A DNA stretch of 52,653 nt from Bernardetia sp. (lineage in GTDB: Bacteria > Bacteroidota > Bacteroidia > Cytophagales > Bernardetiaceae), in NCBI RefSeq assembly GCF_020630935.1, contig NZ_JAHDIG010000031.1, forward strand, positions 1 to 52,653, given 5' to 3'. Made by a program: the position numbers and the translations under genes. The first letter of the stretch is position 1. Every line of letters begins with the position of its first letter. The notes under the pieces were generated by a model, which worked only from the letters and a program-made list of their open reading frames with translations, made no database searches and was not told where the DNA came from. This document shows positions 16,121 through 27,071 of this stretch, piece after piece.

Positions 16121-16292
16121 CAAGTGGAAAAACAAGATTTTATCTGATGATTGTTTTGCGAAAGTCTATTATCTACTTCCTATGTGTCAGAATATAGTTT
16201 TTCTCATTTTTAAATAAATTCAATAACGTATTTTCCATTTATCATTAGCTTTGCTGAATAAATATTTCATCACTAATAATTTATAATTTTAT

Positions 16293-17891
16293 TTACCTTC
16301 CTCCTCGTCCTCCAGTTGTTCCACGTCGGTTTTCACTTGGCAGCGTAGCATAATAGCGAGCAGAAACAGATAAATCTCTAAAATCTCCCACAGGATAAGT
16401 AACACTATCCCACGCCCCACCACGAACTATAAAACCTTGCATTACATCAAAGGAAAGGAAATTAGCATTGCCATTTTCATCTAACGTTCCATCCCCTATT
16501 TGGTTTCTTGCAAAACTTAGAGCATCTGTGTTATTCGTTTTGACACAGTATTCCCAAACGTTGCCACTAAGTTCTAGCACACCCCAAAAACTAGCTCCTG
16601 CTTGTAGGCGTAATTCAAATTCAGAAGTAGAAAAATCTGCTCCTTTTGCTCCAAACCCATTTCGTAACACACCATTTAACTGGTTAAATTCTATTCCAGA
16701 GTTATAAGGTGCAAGCCCTGCCGAATCTGCAAAATTTGCTGTTTCTGTAACGGTTTCATTTTCTGTTCCGTCGTTTTGAATGGTATTAGCATCAACAATA
16801 TAAGGCGTTCCCCAAGAAAATTCTCCTTTTGTGGGATGTGTTATTCCTCTTGCAGCTTTTTCAAATTCTAGTTCTGTGATAGGACGAAGGGCTGCCCAAT
16901 CTAAAAATGCACTTATATCTTCTGCACTAAGCCAGTTACAAGCTCTATATTTTCCTTCTCTCACTTCATAAGTAGCTGGAATATTTAAGTTTTGATTTCC
17001 TTTTACTTTAATGAAAATTGAATTTCTTAAAGGTAATGTGGATGTTAAAGCTGATGTTCCATTTTCACTTTCTGGACTATTTGCTGTACGATTTGATTGC
17101 TGTTTGAAAGTCAGAGTATTGAGGAAATCTGTGTATTGGCTCTGATTAATTTCATATTTCATAATCCAAAAACCGTCGTAGCCTTTTGGAAAAGTATTTG
17201 GAATGTTTTTTTGTGGAAACTCTTCTGTATCATTTCCAAACAAATTATTGGCAGCTGTTCCTACTGCAATTTCGTTTTCCGAATCTATTAGAAATGGTTT
17301 TACTGCTGTACTATCGTTTTCTAAACTAGCTTTTCGAAGCGCATTTTGAGAATGAACTCCGTCACCTACAAAAAAACTTCCCTCATCTACCCAAACCATC
17401 TCTATTGCATAAAGCGCAATGTCATACACACCAAACTGATTTTTAATTTCATTTGGTAATCTTATAGAAATAGAAGTTTCTGAACTGCCGTTTTTTTCTT
17501 CTCTAATGATAGAACTTAGAAAAAAACCTCCTTTGTCTTCAACGTTTTCTAGTTCTGTATCTGAATCTTGATTATTTATAAACACATCATTTTCTGATAA
17601 ATAAATGTGTTTCCATTTGTAATCATTGGTTCGTATTTTGAGAAAACACCAAACACCATCTTTAAAAATAAAGTCCTTTTGAGCTGTAGAAGTAGAATTT
17701 TCAGAAATTATGGTAAGTTCTTTGTTAAAAAACCAACTGTTTTCCCATTTTACCGTACACTCTAAAAAGTTATTTTCTGTAATCCTTAAATTTTCTATTT
17801 TTACATCATTAGCAAAACTATTTTTTGAATTTGAAAGAAAAATAAGCAATAAACTAAAAAATAGAATCTTAATTTGTGTTTTTTGTATCAT
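16293..17891 (-). CDS. Secreted SUMF1/FGE-sulfatase-domain protein
   Basis: A signal peptide (about 1-27) precedes an N-terminal beta-rich domain (30-170) and a C-terminal SUMF1/formylglycine-generating-enzyme-like fold (about 175-532). FGE-fold motifs are WIMKYEINQSQYTDFLN, a CNWLSAEDISAFLDW segment, RPITELEFEKAARG, LSGNVWEYCV, and VRGGAWDS. True formylglycine-generating enzymes use a cysteine pair near the C-terminus; only the Cys in WEYC is seen, so catalytic sulfatase activation is unlikely. In Bacteroidota this fold also occurs in gliding/T9SS proteins (GldK/GldJ) and in adhesins. It ends in a Gly-Arg-rich tail (TTGGRGGR). It diverges from the outer-membrane barrel gene. Confidence 0.85.
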   Translation of the reverse strand: MIQKTQIKILFFSLLLIFLSNSKNSFANDVKIENLRITENNFLECTVKWENSWFFNKELTIISENSTSTAQKDFIFKDGVWCFLKIRTNDYKWKHIYLSENDVFINNQDSDTELENVEDKGGFFLSSIIREEKNGSSETSISIRLPNEIKNQFGVYDIALYAIEMVWVDEGSFFVGDGVHSQNALRKASLENDSTAVKPFLIDSENEIAVGTAANNLFGNDTEEFPQKNIPNTFPKGYDGFWIMKYEINQSQYTDFLNTLTFKQQSNRTANSPESENGTSALTSTLPLRNSIFIKVKGNQNLNIPATYEVREGKYRACNWLSAEDISAFLDWAALRPITELEFEKAARGITHPTKGEFSWGTPYIVDANTIQNDGTENETVTETANFADSAGLAPYNSGIEFNQLNGVLRNGFGAKGADFSTSEFELRLQAGASFWGVLELSGNVWEYCVKTNNTDALSFARNQIGDGTLDENGNANFLSFDVMQGFIVRGGAWDSVTYPVGDFRDLSVSARYYATLPSENRRGTTGGRGGR

Positions 17892-17970
17892 TTCTGAATT
17901 TTAAAAATTTTTATTCACTTTATTTATCAAAAGCTTGCCTTTTGACTACTACATTATTGTTTCACAATTT

Positions 17971-18945
17971 ATGAAAAGAACACTTACCTCTAACCACTAC
18001 CACAAATTTTTTCTCTTAGCTCTTCTTATTTTTTCTACGTCTGTCTTGACTTCAAACTATGCCAACGCACAAGGTTGTAGCGATGCAGGTTTTTGTACGA
18101 TGGGAGCAATGCGCCCAGACCAGCCTTTTAGTAAAAATCTCAATGTCAAACTTCGTTCGGTCAGTATGACACAGTATATTGGGCTTACAAAATTCGATGA
18201 CCGTATTATTTCATACATTGCAGAAGCAAATGTAGGTATTGGAGACAAATGGCAAGCACAAATTAAACTTCCTTACACTTTCGTACAAGGACCTTTGGCA
18301 AATACGAACGGTTTGGGAGATGTTTCGTTGAGTCTTACAAGAAGCCTTGTTCAGAATCAAGATTGGCAAATCAATGGAACTTTAGGAGCTAAGATTCCTA
18401 CTAATGATGCTAATTTTACAAATGATGTAGGGTTAGCTTTGCCTATGTATTACCAAACCAGTTTGGGAACGTATGATATAATTGCAGGAATTTCTTTTAT
18501 AAATAAAAACTTTTTGATTGCAGCAGGAGTACAGCATCCCTTCAATCAGATTGATAATGGTTTTAAGTGGGGCATTTGGTCAGAACATCCTCTTACTGAA
18601 ACAGCTAATGAATATCCAGTTTCACAGTTTTTGGACAGAGGAACAGATGCAATGTTAAGAGTTGAGTACAATCTTCGTTTTTCAAAGTGGAGTATGAATT
18701 TTGGAATTCTACCAATTTACAGATTTACATCAGATAAAATTACCAATCCAGAAACAGGAGAACGAGAAAAATTAGAGAATACGAAAGGAGTTGCTGTTAG
18801 TGGACTTATTGGAGGAACTTATAATTTCTCTGTTCGTTCTAGCTTGAAAGTTTTGTTAGGAAAGCAAGTGCAGCAACGTTATAAAAACCCAGATGGGCTT
18901 TCAAGAGAATGGGTCAATACAATTACTTACTTATATCGTTTTTAA
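17971..18945 (+). CDS. Outer membrane beta-barrel protein with GCSDAGFC motif
   Basis: The preferred start is MKRTLTSNHYHKFF, twelve codons into the frame, because it gives a compact basic end before the signal peptide (cleavage near NANAQ). The mature protein starts with GCSDAGFCTMGAM, a short Cys pair, then about twelve to fourteen amphipathic strands, for example ISYIAEANVGIGDKWQAQIK, GDVSLSLTRSLV, GTLGAKIPT and a final TITYLYRF, the typical C-terminal aromatic barrel strand. It resembles the 'MetA/phenol degradation-like' transporter barrels, but its cargo is unknown. The two Cys near the N-terminus suggest metal or disulfide formation. It diverges from the SUMF1-like gene and converges on pepA. 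Confidence 0.8.
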   Translation: MKRTLTSNHYHKFFLLALLIFSTSVLTSNYANAQGCSDAGFCTMGAMRPDQPFSKNLNVKLRSVSMTQYIGLTKFDDRIISYIAEANVGIGDKWQAQIKLPYTFVQGPLANTNGLGDVSLSLTRSLVQNQDWQINGTLGAKIPTNDANFTNDVGLALPMYYQTSLGTYDIIAGISFINKNFLIAAGVQHPFNQIDNGFKWGIWSEHPLTETANEYPVSQFLDRGTDAMLRVEYNLRFSKWSMNFGILPIYRFTSDKITNPETGEREKLENTKGVAVSGLIGGTYNFSVRSSLKVLLGKQVQQRYKNPDGLSREWVNTITYLYRF

Positions 18946-18950
18946 TCAGC

Positions 18951-18978
18951 GTAAGGATAATGCACACATTATCCTTAC
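18951..18978. terminator. Hairpin between convergent genes
   Basis: A perfect 12-bp stem (GTAAGGATAATG/CATTATCCTTAC) with a CACA loop lies 5 bp after one stop and 4 bp before the other. T-runs are weak on both sides, so it may be a bidirectional terminator or a structural palindrome. Confidence 0.65.
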
Positions 18979-18982
18979 TATA

Positions 18983-20446
18983 CTATAAAAACTTCTCTAT
19001 CAAAAAATGATATAAAAGTCTCACACCTGTTCCAGTTGCACTTTTACCTCTATAACTAGAAGATTTCATAAGGTAGGCTGGAGCAGCGATGTCTAAGTGC
19101 AACCAATCATAATCTACAAAATGTTCTAAAAATTTTCCTGCTGTGATTGCTCCAGCAAAACTTCCACCTACGTTTTTAATATCAGCGACATCCGATTTTA
19201 AATAATCTTTATACTCATTCCATAGAGGAAATTCAACCAAACGCTCATACACGTCTCTCCCAATTTTTTCTAAATTTCTTTTCAAAAGTTCGTCTGTATT
19301 TCCCATAAATACAATTCCTTCTTCTCCAATTGCACGAACAGCACTTCCTGTGAGTGTCGCCAAATCAATAACCAATTCTGGAGCTAACTCTTTAGCATAA
19401 TCTAAAGCATCAGCCATAATGAGTCTTCCTTCTCCGTCTGTATTGGTAATTTCTACTGTTGTTCCACTTCGCATCGTAATCACATCACCCGGAACTAACC
19501 CTTTGTTACTAATCGCATTATCAGTAATAGGCAGCAGACCAACCACATAAAGAGGAATATTATTTTTTGCAAGGGCATACATCAGACCTATAACAGTGCC
19601 ACAACCTCCCATGTCTGATTTCATAATCTCTAAAGCTGATGTTCCTGTTTTGATATTCGAACCACCAATATCGAAAGTAACTCCTTTTCCTACCAAAACA
19701 ATAGGAGTATCATTGGTAGCGTCTTTTGGAGAATAAGTGAGCTTAGCAAAAATAGGGTCTTCATAGCTTGCTTGAGAAACACCTAAAAGTCCTCCCATTT
19801 TTTCTGCCTTTATGCGTTCTTTGTCCCAAATTTCTGTTTGAAAACCTGCTTCTTGTCCTAGTTCTTCAATTTTTTGTCCTAATAGAGACGACTTTTTAAA
19901 GTTTGGTGGGTCATTTACCAAATCTCTTGTTAGCCAAACGGCATCGCAAAGCGTTGTGAGTCGTTCTAATTCTTCTTGTTCTAAGATTTCATTTTCATTT
20001 GGAAATACAACCTCTACTTGCAATGTGTCTCTAAAGTAGTTTTCTGAACTTCCTTTTTTCTCATAGCTATAACTTCCTAAATTTAAACCTTCTAAAAAGC
20101 AAAGAACACTATCTTTTGTAAGAATAGCATCAGCAAAAACCTGTAACTTACTAAGCGAGTGTTTTTTCAACATCTGTGAAACCAAAAAACCTTGGTTACG
20201 CATTTTTTCCTTCTGAATGTAATTTTCTTCTGTAGGAGCAAGATAAGGAACTGCAAAAACAACTTGGTCGTCTAAGAAAATTGTTGTAGGGGTTTGTTCT
20301 TTCTCAAAAAAATTGATTAGAGAAGAAACTGGAAAGTTATCGGAAAAAGTAGTTGGAATAGCATCAAAGTTTTCACCTAATAAATAAACACAAGGCGTAG
20401 ATTCTGATAAATGCTCACGAACAGTAAAGAAAATTTGCATAAACAA
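18983..20446 (-). CDS. pepA: Leucyl aminopeptidase, M17 family
   Basis: Cytosolic di-zinc aminopeptidase that removes N-terminal residues from peptides. The metal and catalytic residues are all recognisable: Lys254 and Asp259 in GKGVTFDIGG, Lys266 in NIKTG, Asp278 in KSDMGG, and Asp337, Glu339 and Arg341 in NTDGEGRL. The signature usually reads NTDAEGRL, so this copy has Gly for Ala. Length (487 aa) is normal for the family. It follows rpiB on the same strand with 57 bp between them and probably shares its transcript. Start at MFMQIFFTVRE; a second Met two codons later is also possible. Confidence 0.92.
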   Translation of the reverse strand: MFMQIFFTVREHLSESTPCVYLLGENFDAIPTTFSDNFPVSSLINFFEKEQTPTTIFLDDQVVFAVPYLAPTEENYIQKEKMRNQGFLVSQMLKKHSLSKLQVFADAILTKDSVLCFLEGLNLGSYSYEKKGSSENYFRDTLQVEVVFPNENEILEQEELERLTTLCDAVWLTRDLVNDPPNFKKSSLLGQKIEELGQEAGFQTEIWDKERIKAEKMGGLLGVSQASYEDPIFAKLTYSPKDATNDTPIVLVGKGVTFDIGGSNIKTGTSALEIMKSDMGGCGTVIGLMYALAKNNIPLYVVGLLPITDNAISNKGLVPGDVITMRSGTTVEITNTDGEGRLIMADALDYAKELAPELVIDLATLTGSAVRAIGEEGIVFMGNTDELLKRNLEKIGRDVYERLVEFPLWNEYKDYLKSDVADIKNVGGSFAGAITAGKFLEHFVDYDWLHLDIAAPAYLMKSSSYRGKSATGTGVRLLYHFLIEKFL

Positions 20447-20503
20447 AGAAACTCAAAAAATTAAAGAAGATGTAAAAGTATGAAAAAATAAGATTTGATT
20501 AAA

Positions 20504-20932
20504 TCAACAAGAGATTTTTTCTACTCTTCTTTCGTGTCTTCCTCCTTCAAAATCTGTTTTTAAGAAAGTTTCTACCATTTTTTGCGCCAGTTCTTGACTT
20601 ACAAAACGAGCAGGAATACAAATTACATTAGCGTTGTTGTGTTGGCGAGCTAGAGCAGCTAGTTCTTCGTTCCAACATATAGCAGCACGAATTTGAGCAT
20701 GTTTGTTGGCTGTCATGGCTATTCCATTTCCACTACCACAAATCAGAATACCAAGTTCTGTTTCTTTTTTAGTAATTGATTCTGCTAAAGGATGAGCAAA
20801 GTCGGGGTAATCTACCGAATCTGAACTATCTGTACCAAAGTTTTTTACTTCATGACCTAAATTTGTGAGGTAGTTAGTTAGATATTCTTTATATGCTGTT
20901 CCTGCGTGGTCGTTTGCGATAGATATTTTCAT
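20504..20932 (-). CDS. rpiB: Ribose-5-phosphate isomerase B
   Basis: RpiB interconverts ribose 5-phosphate and ribulose 5-phosphate in the pentose phosphate pathway. This 142-residue protein has the family's start (MKISIANDHAG), the active-site loop LICGSGNGIAMTANK with Cys65 as the general base, the RQHNNANV segment carrying the conserved His, and the C-terminal GRHERRVEKI phosphate-binding motif. It is the first gene of a two-gene unit with the M17 aminopeptidase, an association with no clear metabolic meaning. Confidence 0.95.
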   Translation of the reverse strand: MKISIANDHAGTAYKEYLTNYLTNLGHEVKNFGTDSSDSVDYPDFAHPLAESITKKETELGILICGSGNGIAMTANKHAQIRAAICWNEELAALARQHNNANVICIPARFVSQELAQKMVETFLKTDFEGGRHERRVEKISC

Positions 20933-21173
20933 GGATATATTCTAAATGTTGCCTTAGAGGGTATGGTTATGATATTTTTCCGAAAAATACGGATTTTTGT
21001 AGAAAAAAAGTATTTAAAATTGAATTTTTATGTTTTGCTGAACAGATTATTCTTTCAGAAAAAAGAAGAAAAAAATAGCTATCTCAAACCATAGAACCAT
21101 TTTTCTTGTTACCCTATAAATATTTCAATAAAATGCATAAAATAAATAACAAACATAATCAAAAAGGAATGTA

Positions 21174-22406
21174 ATGAACGCATCTCAAATTTTACTTCTC
21201 ATCATAGCTATTTTAATAGGAAATTTTTTGTTGGAAAATTTTTTAGAGTGGCTCAATGCTCAAAAACAGCCAGCTAATTTACCTCCTCAATTTAAAGATA
21301 TTTACACAGAAGACGAATATCAGAAAGCTAAAGCCTACAAAAAAGCCAATTCAGCATTTTCTCTGATTAGTAACTCGGTCAGTTTTGTTATCACATTGGT
21401 TTTACTCATTACAGGTGCTTTTGGTTGGCTAAGTCAGTATTTGGAAACCTATTTTCAAAACCCTATTTGGCACGCTCTAGCCTTTTTTGGTGTTGTAACA
21501 GTAGCTTCAACAATTTTAGGACTCCCTTTTTCATTGTATCAAACTTTTGTCATTGAGGAAAAGTTTGGGTTTAATAAGACTACAAAAAAACTGTTTTTTA
21601 GTGATAAAATAAAAGGACTTTTACTCGGTGCAGTTGTGGGAGGAATTATAGGGTATGTTTTACTATATCTAATTTTAGAAATTGGGCAAAATTTTTGGAT
21701 TTACTTTTGGATAATTATTACTGTTTTTTCTGTCGGAATGCAGTTTTTTTATGCTTCTCTGATTATGCCACTTTTTAATAAACTCACGCCTTTAGAAGAA
21801 GGAGAGCTAAGAGATGCAATTGAAGAATATGCAGGGAGCGTATATTTTCCTTTACAGAATATTTTTGTAATTGATGGCTCAAAACGTTCTACGAAAGCCA
21901 ATGCCTTTTTCATGGGATTTGGCAAGCAGAAAAAAGTAGTATTTTACGACACAATTTTAGAAAAGCACAGTACAGAAGAACTGGTAGCTATCTTTGCTCA
22001 CGAAGTAGGACACTACAAGAAAAATCATATTTTACAGACGATGGCAATTTCTATTTTACAAACAGGAATTACGCTTTTTATTTTGTCTCAAATTATTTTC
22101 AATAAAGAAATTTCACTAGCTTTAGGAGCAAATCAGTGGCAGATTCATCTGAATATGGTAGCTTTTGGTTTTTTATATTCGCCTATTTCTACGATTACGA
22201 GTGTACTTTTCAATATTTTCTCTCGTAAAAATGAATACGAAGCCGATAATTATGCGAAGGAAACCTATGGAAGCAAACCACTTGCAACAGCACTTAAAAA
22301 ACTTTCAGCAGATTCGCTCTCTAACCTTACACCTCATCCGTGGTACGTGTTTTTTAATTATTCACATCCTCCACTGAGTGAACGATTGAAGGCAATGGGA
22401 GAGTAA
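21174..22406 (+). CDS. M48 family CAAX-prenyl-protease-like metallopeptidase (Ste24 type)
   Basis: An integral membrane zinc metalloprotease of 410 residues. Zinc ligands are the two His of HEVGH (276-280) with catalytic Glu277, and a downstream Glu in NEYEADNYA. The N-terminal half has the Ste24-type helices, including a loop with YQTFVIEEKFGFNKTT, where eukaryotic Ste24 has its conserved 'ie..fgfNk.t' motif. Bacterial homologues are thought to degrade or process membrane proteins; no CAAX prenylation is known. It lies between two transcription units and has no obvious partner. Confidence 0.9.
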   Translation: MNASQILLLIIAILIGNFLLENFLEWLNAQKQPANLPPQFKDIYTEDEYQKAKAYKKANSAFSLISNSVSFVITLVLLITGAFGWLSQYLETYFQNPIWHALAFFGVVTVASTILGLPFSLYQTFVIEEKFGFNKTTKKLFFSDKIKGLLLGAVVGGIIGYVLLYLILEIGQNFWIYFWIIITVFSVGMQFFYASLIMPLFNKLTPLEEGELRDAIEEYAGSVYFPLQNIFVIDGSKRSTKANAFFMGFGKQKKVVFYDTILEKHSTEELVAIFAHEVGHYKKNHILQTMAISILQTGITLFILSQIIFNKEISLALGANQWQIHLNMVAFGFLYSPISTITSVLFNIFSRKNEYEADNYAKETYGSKPLATALKKLSADSLSNLTPHPWYVFFNYSHPPLSERLKAMGE

Positions 22407-22505
22407 AACCAATTTAGATTTTCTGATTTTATGAATTGAAAGTCAATTACAGATTATATCAGTTTTGCTGATGTTTGTTTGATATACATTAAAACAAATG
22501 ATTGG

Positions 22506-23057
22506 ATGAAAAAATACACTCTCCTTTTATTATTTTTCTTCGTTGCGTTTTCGTATGTAAAAGCACAAAACTTCTCTAGTGAGACCTTTAAGACGAAAGA
22601 AGATTACTATGAGCATCAGCCACAAGTGGAAAAGGCACTGAAAGATTGGTTTACCTACAATCCACTAGAAACTGATAATACGACGATTCAATTACGAAAC
22701 GTTTTACAAGCCTATTTGATGGCGTGGCTAACAGGTGCGCCACAGGTAAGTTTGGCGATTGATGGAAAAATTGAAGGTGGAATGCTTTCTGATAAGAAGT
22801 TTAAGTATTCGTCAGATTTGCTTTTAGCCATGATGTTTGCCAAAACTACCTATCTTTTAGAAAATGAAGGCTCAAAAAGTACAGATTTTGAGGCAAATTT
22901 GGCTGGTGTAAATGGGATGCTTGTTACTTATAAAAAAATTAGACAACAAACTAAAGACAAGAAAAAGTATAGAACTGATTCTATGGAAAAATATTTGGAG
23001 TGGGAAGAAAATGGAACTTTGGAGGAAAATGTAAAGAGAATTACGAACACCAAATAG
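22506..23057 (+). CDS. Secreted hypothetical protein
   Basis: I start at MKKYTLLLLFFFVAF because it provides a normal signal peptide (cleavage near VKAQ); nine further codons are open upstream. The mature protein (about 165 aa) is helical and charged, with ALKDWFTYNPLET and VLQAYLMAWLTGAPQVSLAI as the most distinctive parts. No family is recognised. It ends 16 bp before the next secreted protein gene, so the two are probably expressed together. Confidence 0.65.
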   Translation: MKKYTLLLLFFFVAFSYVKAQNFSSETFKTKEDYYEHQPQVEKALKDWFTYNPLETDNTTIQLRNVLQAYLMAWLTGAPQVSLAIDGKIEGGMLSDKKFKYSSDLLLAMMFAKTTYLLENEGSKSTDFEANLAGVNGMLVTYKKIRQQTKDKKKYRTDSMEKYLEWEENGTLEENVKRITNTK

Positions 23058-23073
23058 ATTTATATTTTATACT

Positions 23074-24018
23074 ATGACAAAAAAAAGAAAAATACAAACG
23101 ATCTTACTTCTTTTATTTATGCTGACCTTCTTTGAAGCTACTAGCCAAACTTATACAATAGAGGCAAAGTTTAAATTAGATACAGTATATAATTTTACAG
23201 TCAAAAGAGCTAAAATTTCTTCACAAAACCCTGCTACAAAAGATTTATCACAACTTACTCAGATAACAACGAAATTTACTCGTTTAGACGAAAATGAATT
23301 AAGATTTCTTTGGAAGTATGGAGAAACAAAAGCAATGATGGAGACAACAGATATAACAAGTCAAATAGGTTCAGATTATGTTGAATTAATTAATTTATAT
23401 AAAAATTTTGAGTTAGAATTATCATTGGACAAGCAAACTGGGGAAATAAAATTGTTGAACTATGGAAAGATGAAGGATAACCTTGCTAATAGTTTTACAA
23501 AAATGTATGCAAATAAAGCTACGGCTGACATAGATTCTACTCAAAGCATACAAATTATGAAGCAGTTAGAGGCTACATATTCTACACCTAGTCTATTACT
23601 TGCTACTTACTTTCCAGAAATAGACTTATATTTTAGTTTGTATTTAAATACTTTGGAAAAGAATGCTGTATATGACTATGAAGGTCTATATCCAAATCCC
23701 TTTGGTGGAGAAGCATTTCCTGTTAAGGGAAAAGTTGTGATTGAATCAGTGGAAAAGGATACATTAAAAGTAAAAGATACCTCAAAAATTGAAGATGAGG
23801 ATGTAAATAGAATTTTAAAAGATATTTTCGAACGAATGACTGAAGAACAAAACCGAAGTCTTGATAAAGAAGAAATACCTACTTTTACATTTGATTCTGT
23901 ATCACATTTCCATTATAACCTTAATGAGAAGGTAGTAATTAAGGCTTTATCAAAAAAAATAAATAAAACATCGGATGTTACTCAGACACAGATTTTAGAA
24001 GTCAGTTTATTAGATTGA
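23074..24018 (+). CDS. Secreted hypothetical protein
   Basis: A signal peptide (about 1-25, ending in TSQ) precedes 290 residues of alternating strands and helices. The early part (TYTIEAKFKLDTVYNFTVKR) resembles the entry strands of beta-sandwich secreted proteins in Bacteroidota, such as DUF6263-like proteins, but the resemblance is weak. A conserved-looking DYVELINLYKNFELELSLDKQTGEIKLLNYG segment lies near 90-120. It follows the previous secreted gene by 16 bp and ends at a strong bidirectional terminator. Confidence 0.6.
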   Translation: MTKKRKIQTILLLLFMLTFFEATSQTYTIEAKFKLDTVYNFTVKRAKISSQNPATKDLSQLTQITTKFTRLDENELRFLWKYGETKAMMETTDITSQIGSDYVELINLYKNFELELSLDKQTGEIKLLNYGKMKDNLANSFTKMYANKATADIDSTQSIQIMKQLEATYSTPSLLLATYFPEIDLYFSLYLNTLEKNAVYDYEGLYPNPFGGEAFPVKGKVVIESVEKDTLKVKDTSKIEDEDVNRILKDIFERMTEEQNRSLDKEEIPTFTFDSVSHFHYNLNEKVVIKALSKKINKTSDVTQTQILEVSLLD

Positions 24019-24024
24019 TTTAAT

Positions 24025-24063
24025 AAAAAATCCTTTATCAAATAGTTTGATAAAGGATTTTTT
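24025..24063. terminator. Bidirectional intrinsic terminator
   Basis: An 18-bp perfect stem, A-tract plus TCCTTTATCAAA and its complement, with a TAG loop. The A and T tracts on the two sides serve both convergent genes. Confidence 0.9.
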
Positions 24064-24118
24064 ATTTTCTGACCGTAAACGAGGCGTAGAGTTGTCGTTT
24101 AGAATAAATAAAAATTAT

Positions 24119-25873
<1,755 letters not shown>

Positions 25874-25906
25874 TTATGATTTTAAAAATGCTATTTTTTC
25901 AAAGCA

Positions 25907-25914
25907 CAAAGGTA
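25907..25914 (-). promoter_or_regulatory. Bacteroidota-type -7 box (TACCTTTG on minus strand)
   Basis: An exact TAnnTTTG match about 148 nt upstream of the ABC-F start in the correct orientation. The -33 element is not clear, and it also lies at the very end of the neighbouring gene region. Confidence 0.35.
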
Positions 25915-25924
25915 CGAAATTATT

Positions 25925-26968
25925 TTAATCTTTTGAAGTAGGTTCAAAATAAAATATTGGCTGCCCTATTCCATAGTATTCCCTGTATTCTCTCCAAGTT
26001 GGTATGATGGAATGAGCTTCTTTAGGTAAGCCTTTCAAAACTTCTTGGTAGAGTTCATAGCTATAAATATTCAAGTCCGAATTTTCACAAGAAATCAGAA
26101 ACTGTAAGAAAAGTCCGATGGCTGTAGTTTCTTTGCTTTTGAAATATTCTTCTTCTGAGTGTAATGGTTTTTTTGGTTTTCTTATCACCTTTGTAGAGCT
26201 TTTACACTCTCTTCCTTTTGTTGTTTTGATTGAAAAATCATATAAAACGACTGAGGTTGATTGAGGAGAAACAACTACTTTTTCTTCTATCTCCTGTTGT
26301 TTTCTTTTTCCTTGTATCTTTATTTTCTTCGTAATCGTTTTTTTGTATTGTGGTAAACTGTCCCAATGAAAACAAAAATAGCTAGTGTCTAATTTTTGAG
26401 TTGTGATAATGTTATTCCTCAAGTCTTTTACTTCAATAGCTAAAGAATCAAGAATAAACTGTTCGTCCTCTGCTAATTCAAAATCAAGTAATTCTATAAA
26501 AATTTTAGTGCTGTCTCTCAGATATGTACTTTTAATATCTGCCAAAATATCTATTTCATCTAATCCTCCACATATATGAACTGCTCCTGTTTTTTTCATC
26601 CCAAAATACTTGTTTTTTCCTTTTCGTCCTCTACTTGCCCTTTCTGAAATAAAAGAACGGACAGTAAACCTCTTGATTTTATTGAAAGTAGAATCATTAC
26701 TCTTATCAAACTCAATTCTATAACTTCCTGCTTCTTTATTTTTCCATTCTAAAATATTTCCGTTTTCTGTGTCCATTAAAGCTAAGTAGGTATTTTTCTG
26801 CAACGAAATGAGTTCATTTTTGCTGTTTGAACCATAAGAAAGTGTGTCGCCTATCTGTAAAGTATCTTGATTGGCACTGAAAGCATTGTAAGACAACAAC
26901 ACTACAGCTTTTTGAGCAAAGCAAGTGGAAGAGAGGAAAAATAGAAGTAAAGAAAATCGTATTTTCAT
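25925..26968 (-). CDS. Secreted hypothetical protein
   Basis: A classic short signal peptide (MKIRFSLLLFFLSSTCFAQ) leads a 328-residue mature protein. An N-terminal part with GDTLSYGSNSKNELISLQKN and YLALMDTENGNILEW looks like the small beta-domain found at the start of several Bacteroidota surface proteins. A basic region rich in Arg, Lys and Gly follows (RASRGRKGKNKY, near 110-120). The C-terminal third is more helical. No family is recognised. It is transcribed toward the ABC-F gene and separated from it by a promoter-like box. Confidence 0.65.
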   Translation of the reverse strand: MKIRFSLLLFFLSSTCFAQKAVVLLSYNAFSANQDTLQIGDTLSYGSNSKNELISLQKNTYLALMDTENGNILEWKNKEAGSYRIEFDKSNDSTFNKIKRFTVRSFISERASRGRKGKNKYFGMKKTGAVHICGGLDEIDILADIKSTYLRDSTKIFIELLDFELAEDEQFILDSLAIEVKDLRNNIITTQKLDTSYFCFHWDSLPQYKKTITKKIKIQGKRKQQEIEEKVVVSPQSTSVVLYDFSIKTTKGRECKSSTKVIRKPKKPLHSEEEYFKSKETTAIGLFLQFLISCENSDLNIYSYELYQEVLKGLPKEAHSIIPTWREYREYYGIGQPIFYFEPTSKD

Positions 26969-27071
26969 TGTATCTAAGTTTATGTATGAAGAGTTTATTA
27001 AACCTCAGAATTTGCAAAATTATTTGTCTATTGATATTTTGTATTTTTATTGAATTTAAAAATACACAAAA

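Noticed and set aside
16293-17891. A true formylglycine-generating enzyme
   Set aside because: The fold motifs are present but the catalytic cysteine pair is not, and the protein is secreted with no sulfatase gene nearby.
20906-21094. A 62-codon plus-strand frame overlapping the start of rpiB
   Set aside because: It overlaps a certain gene on the other strand and reads as a Lys/Phe-rich AT artefact.
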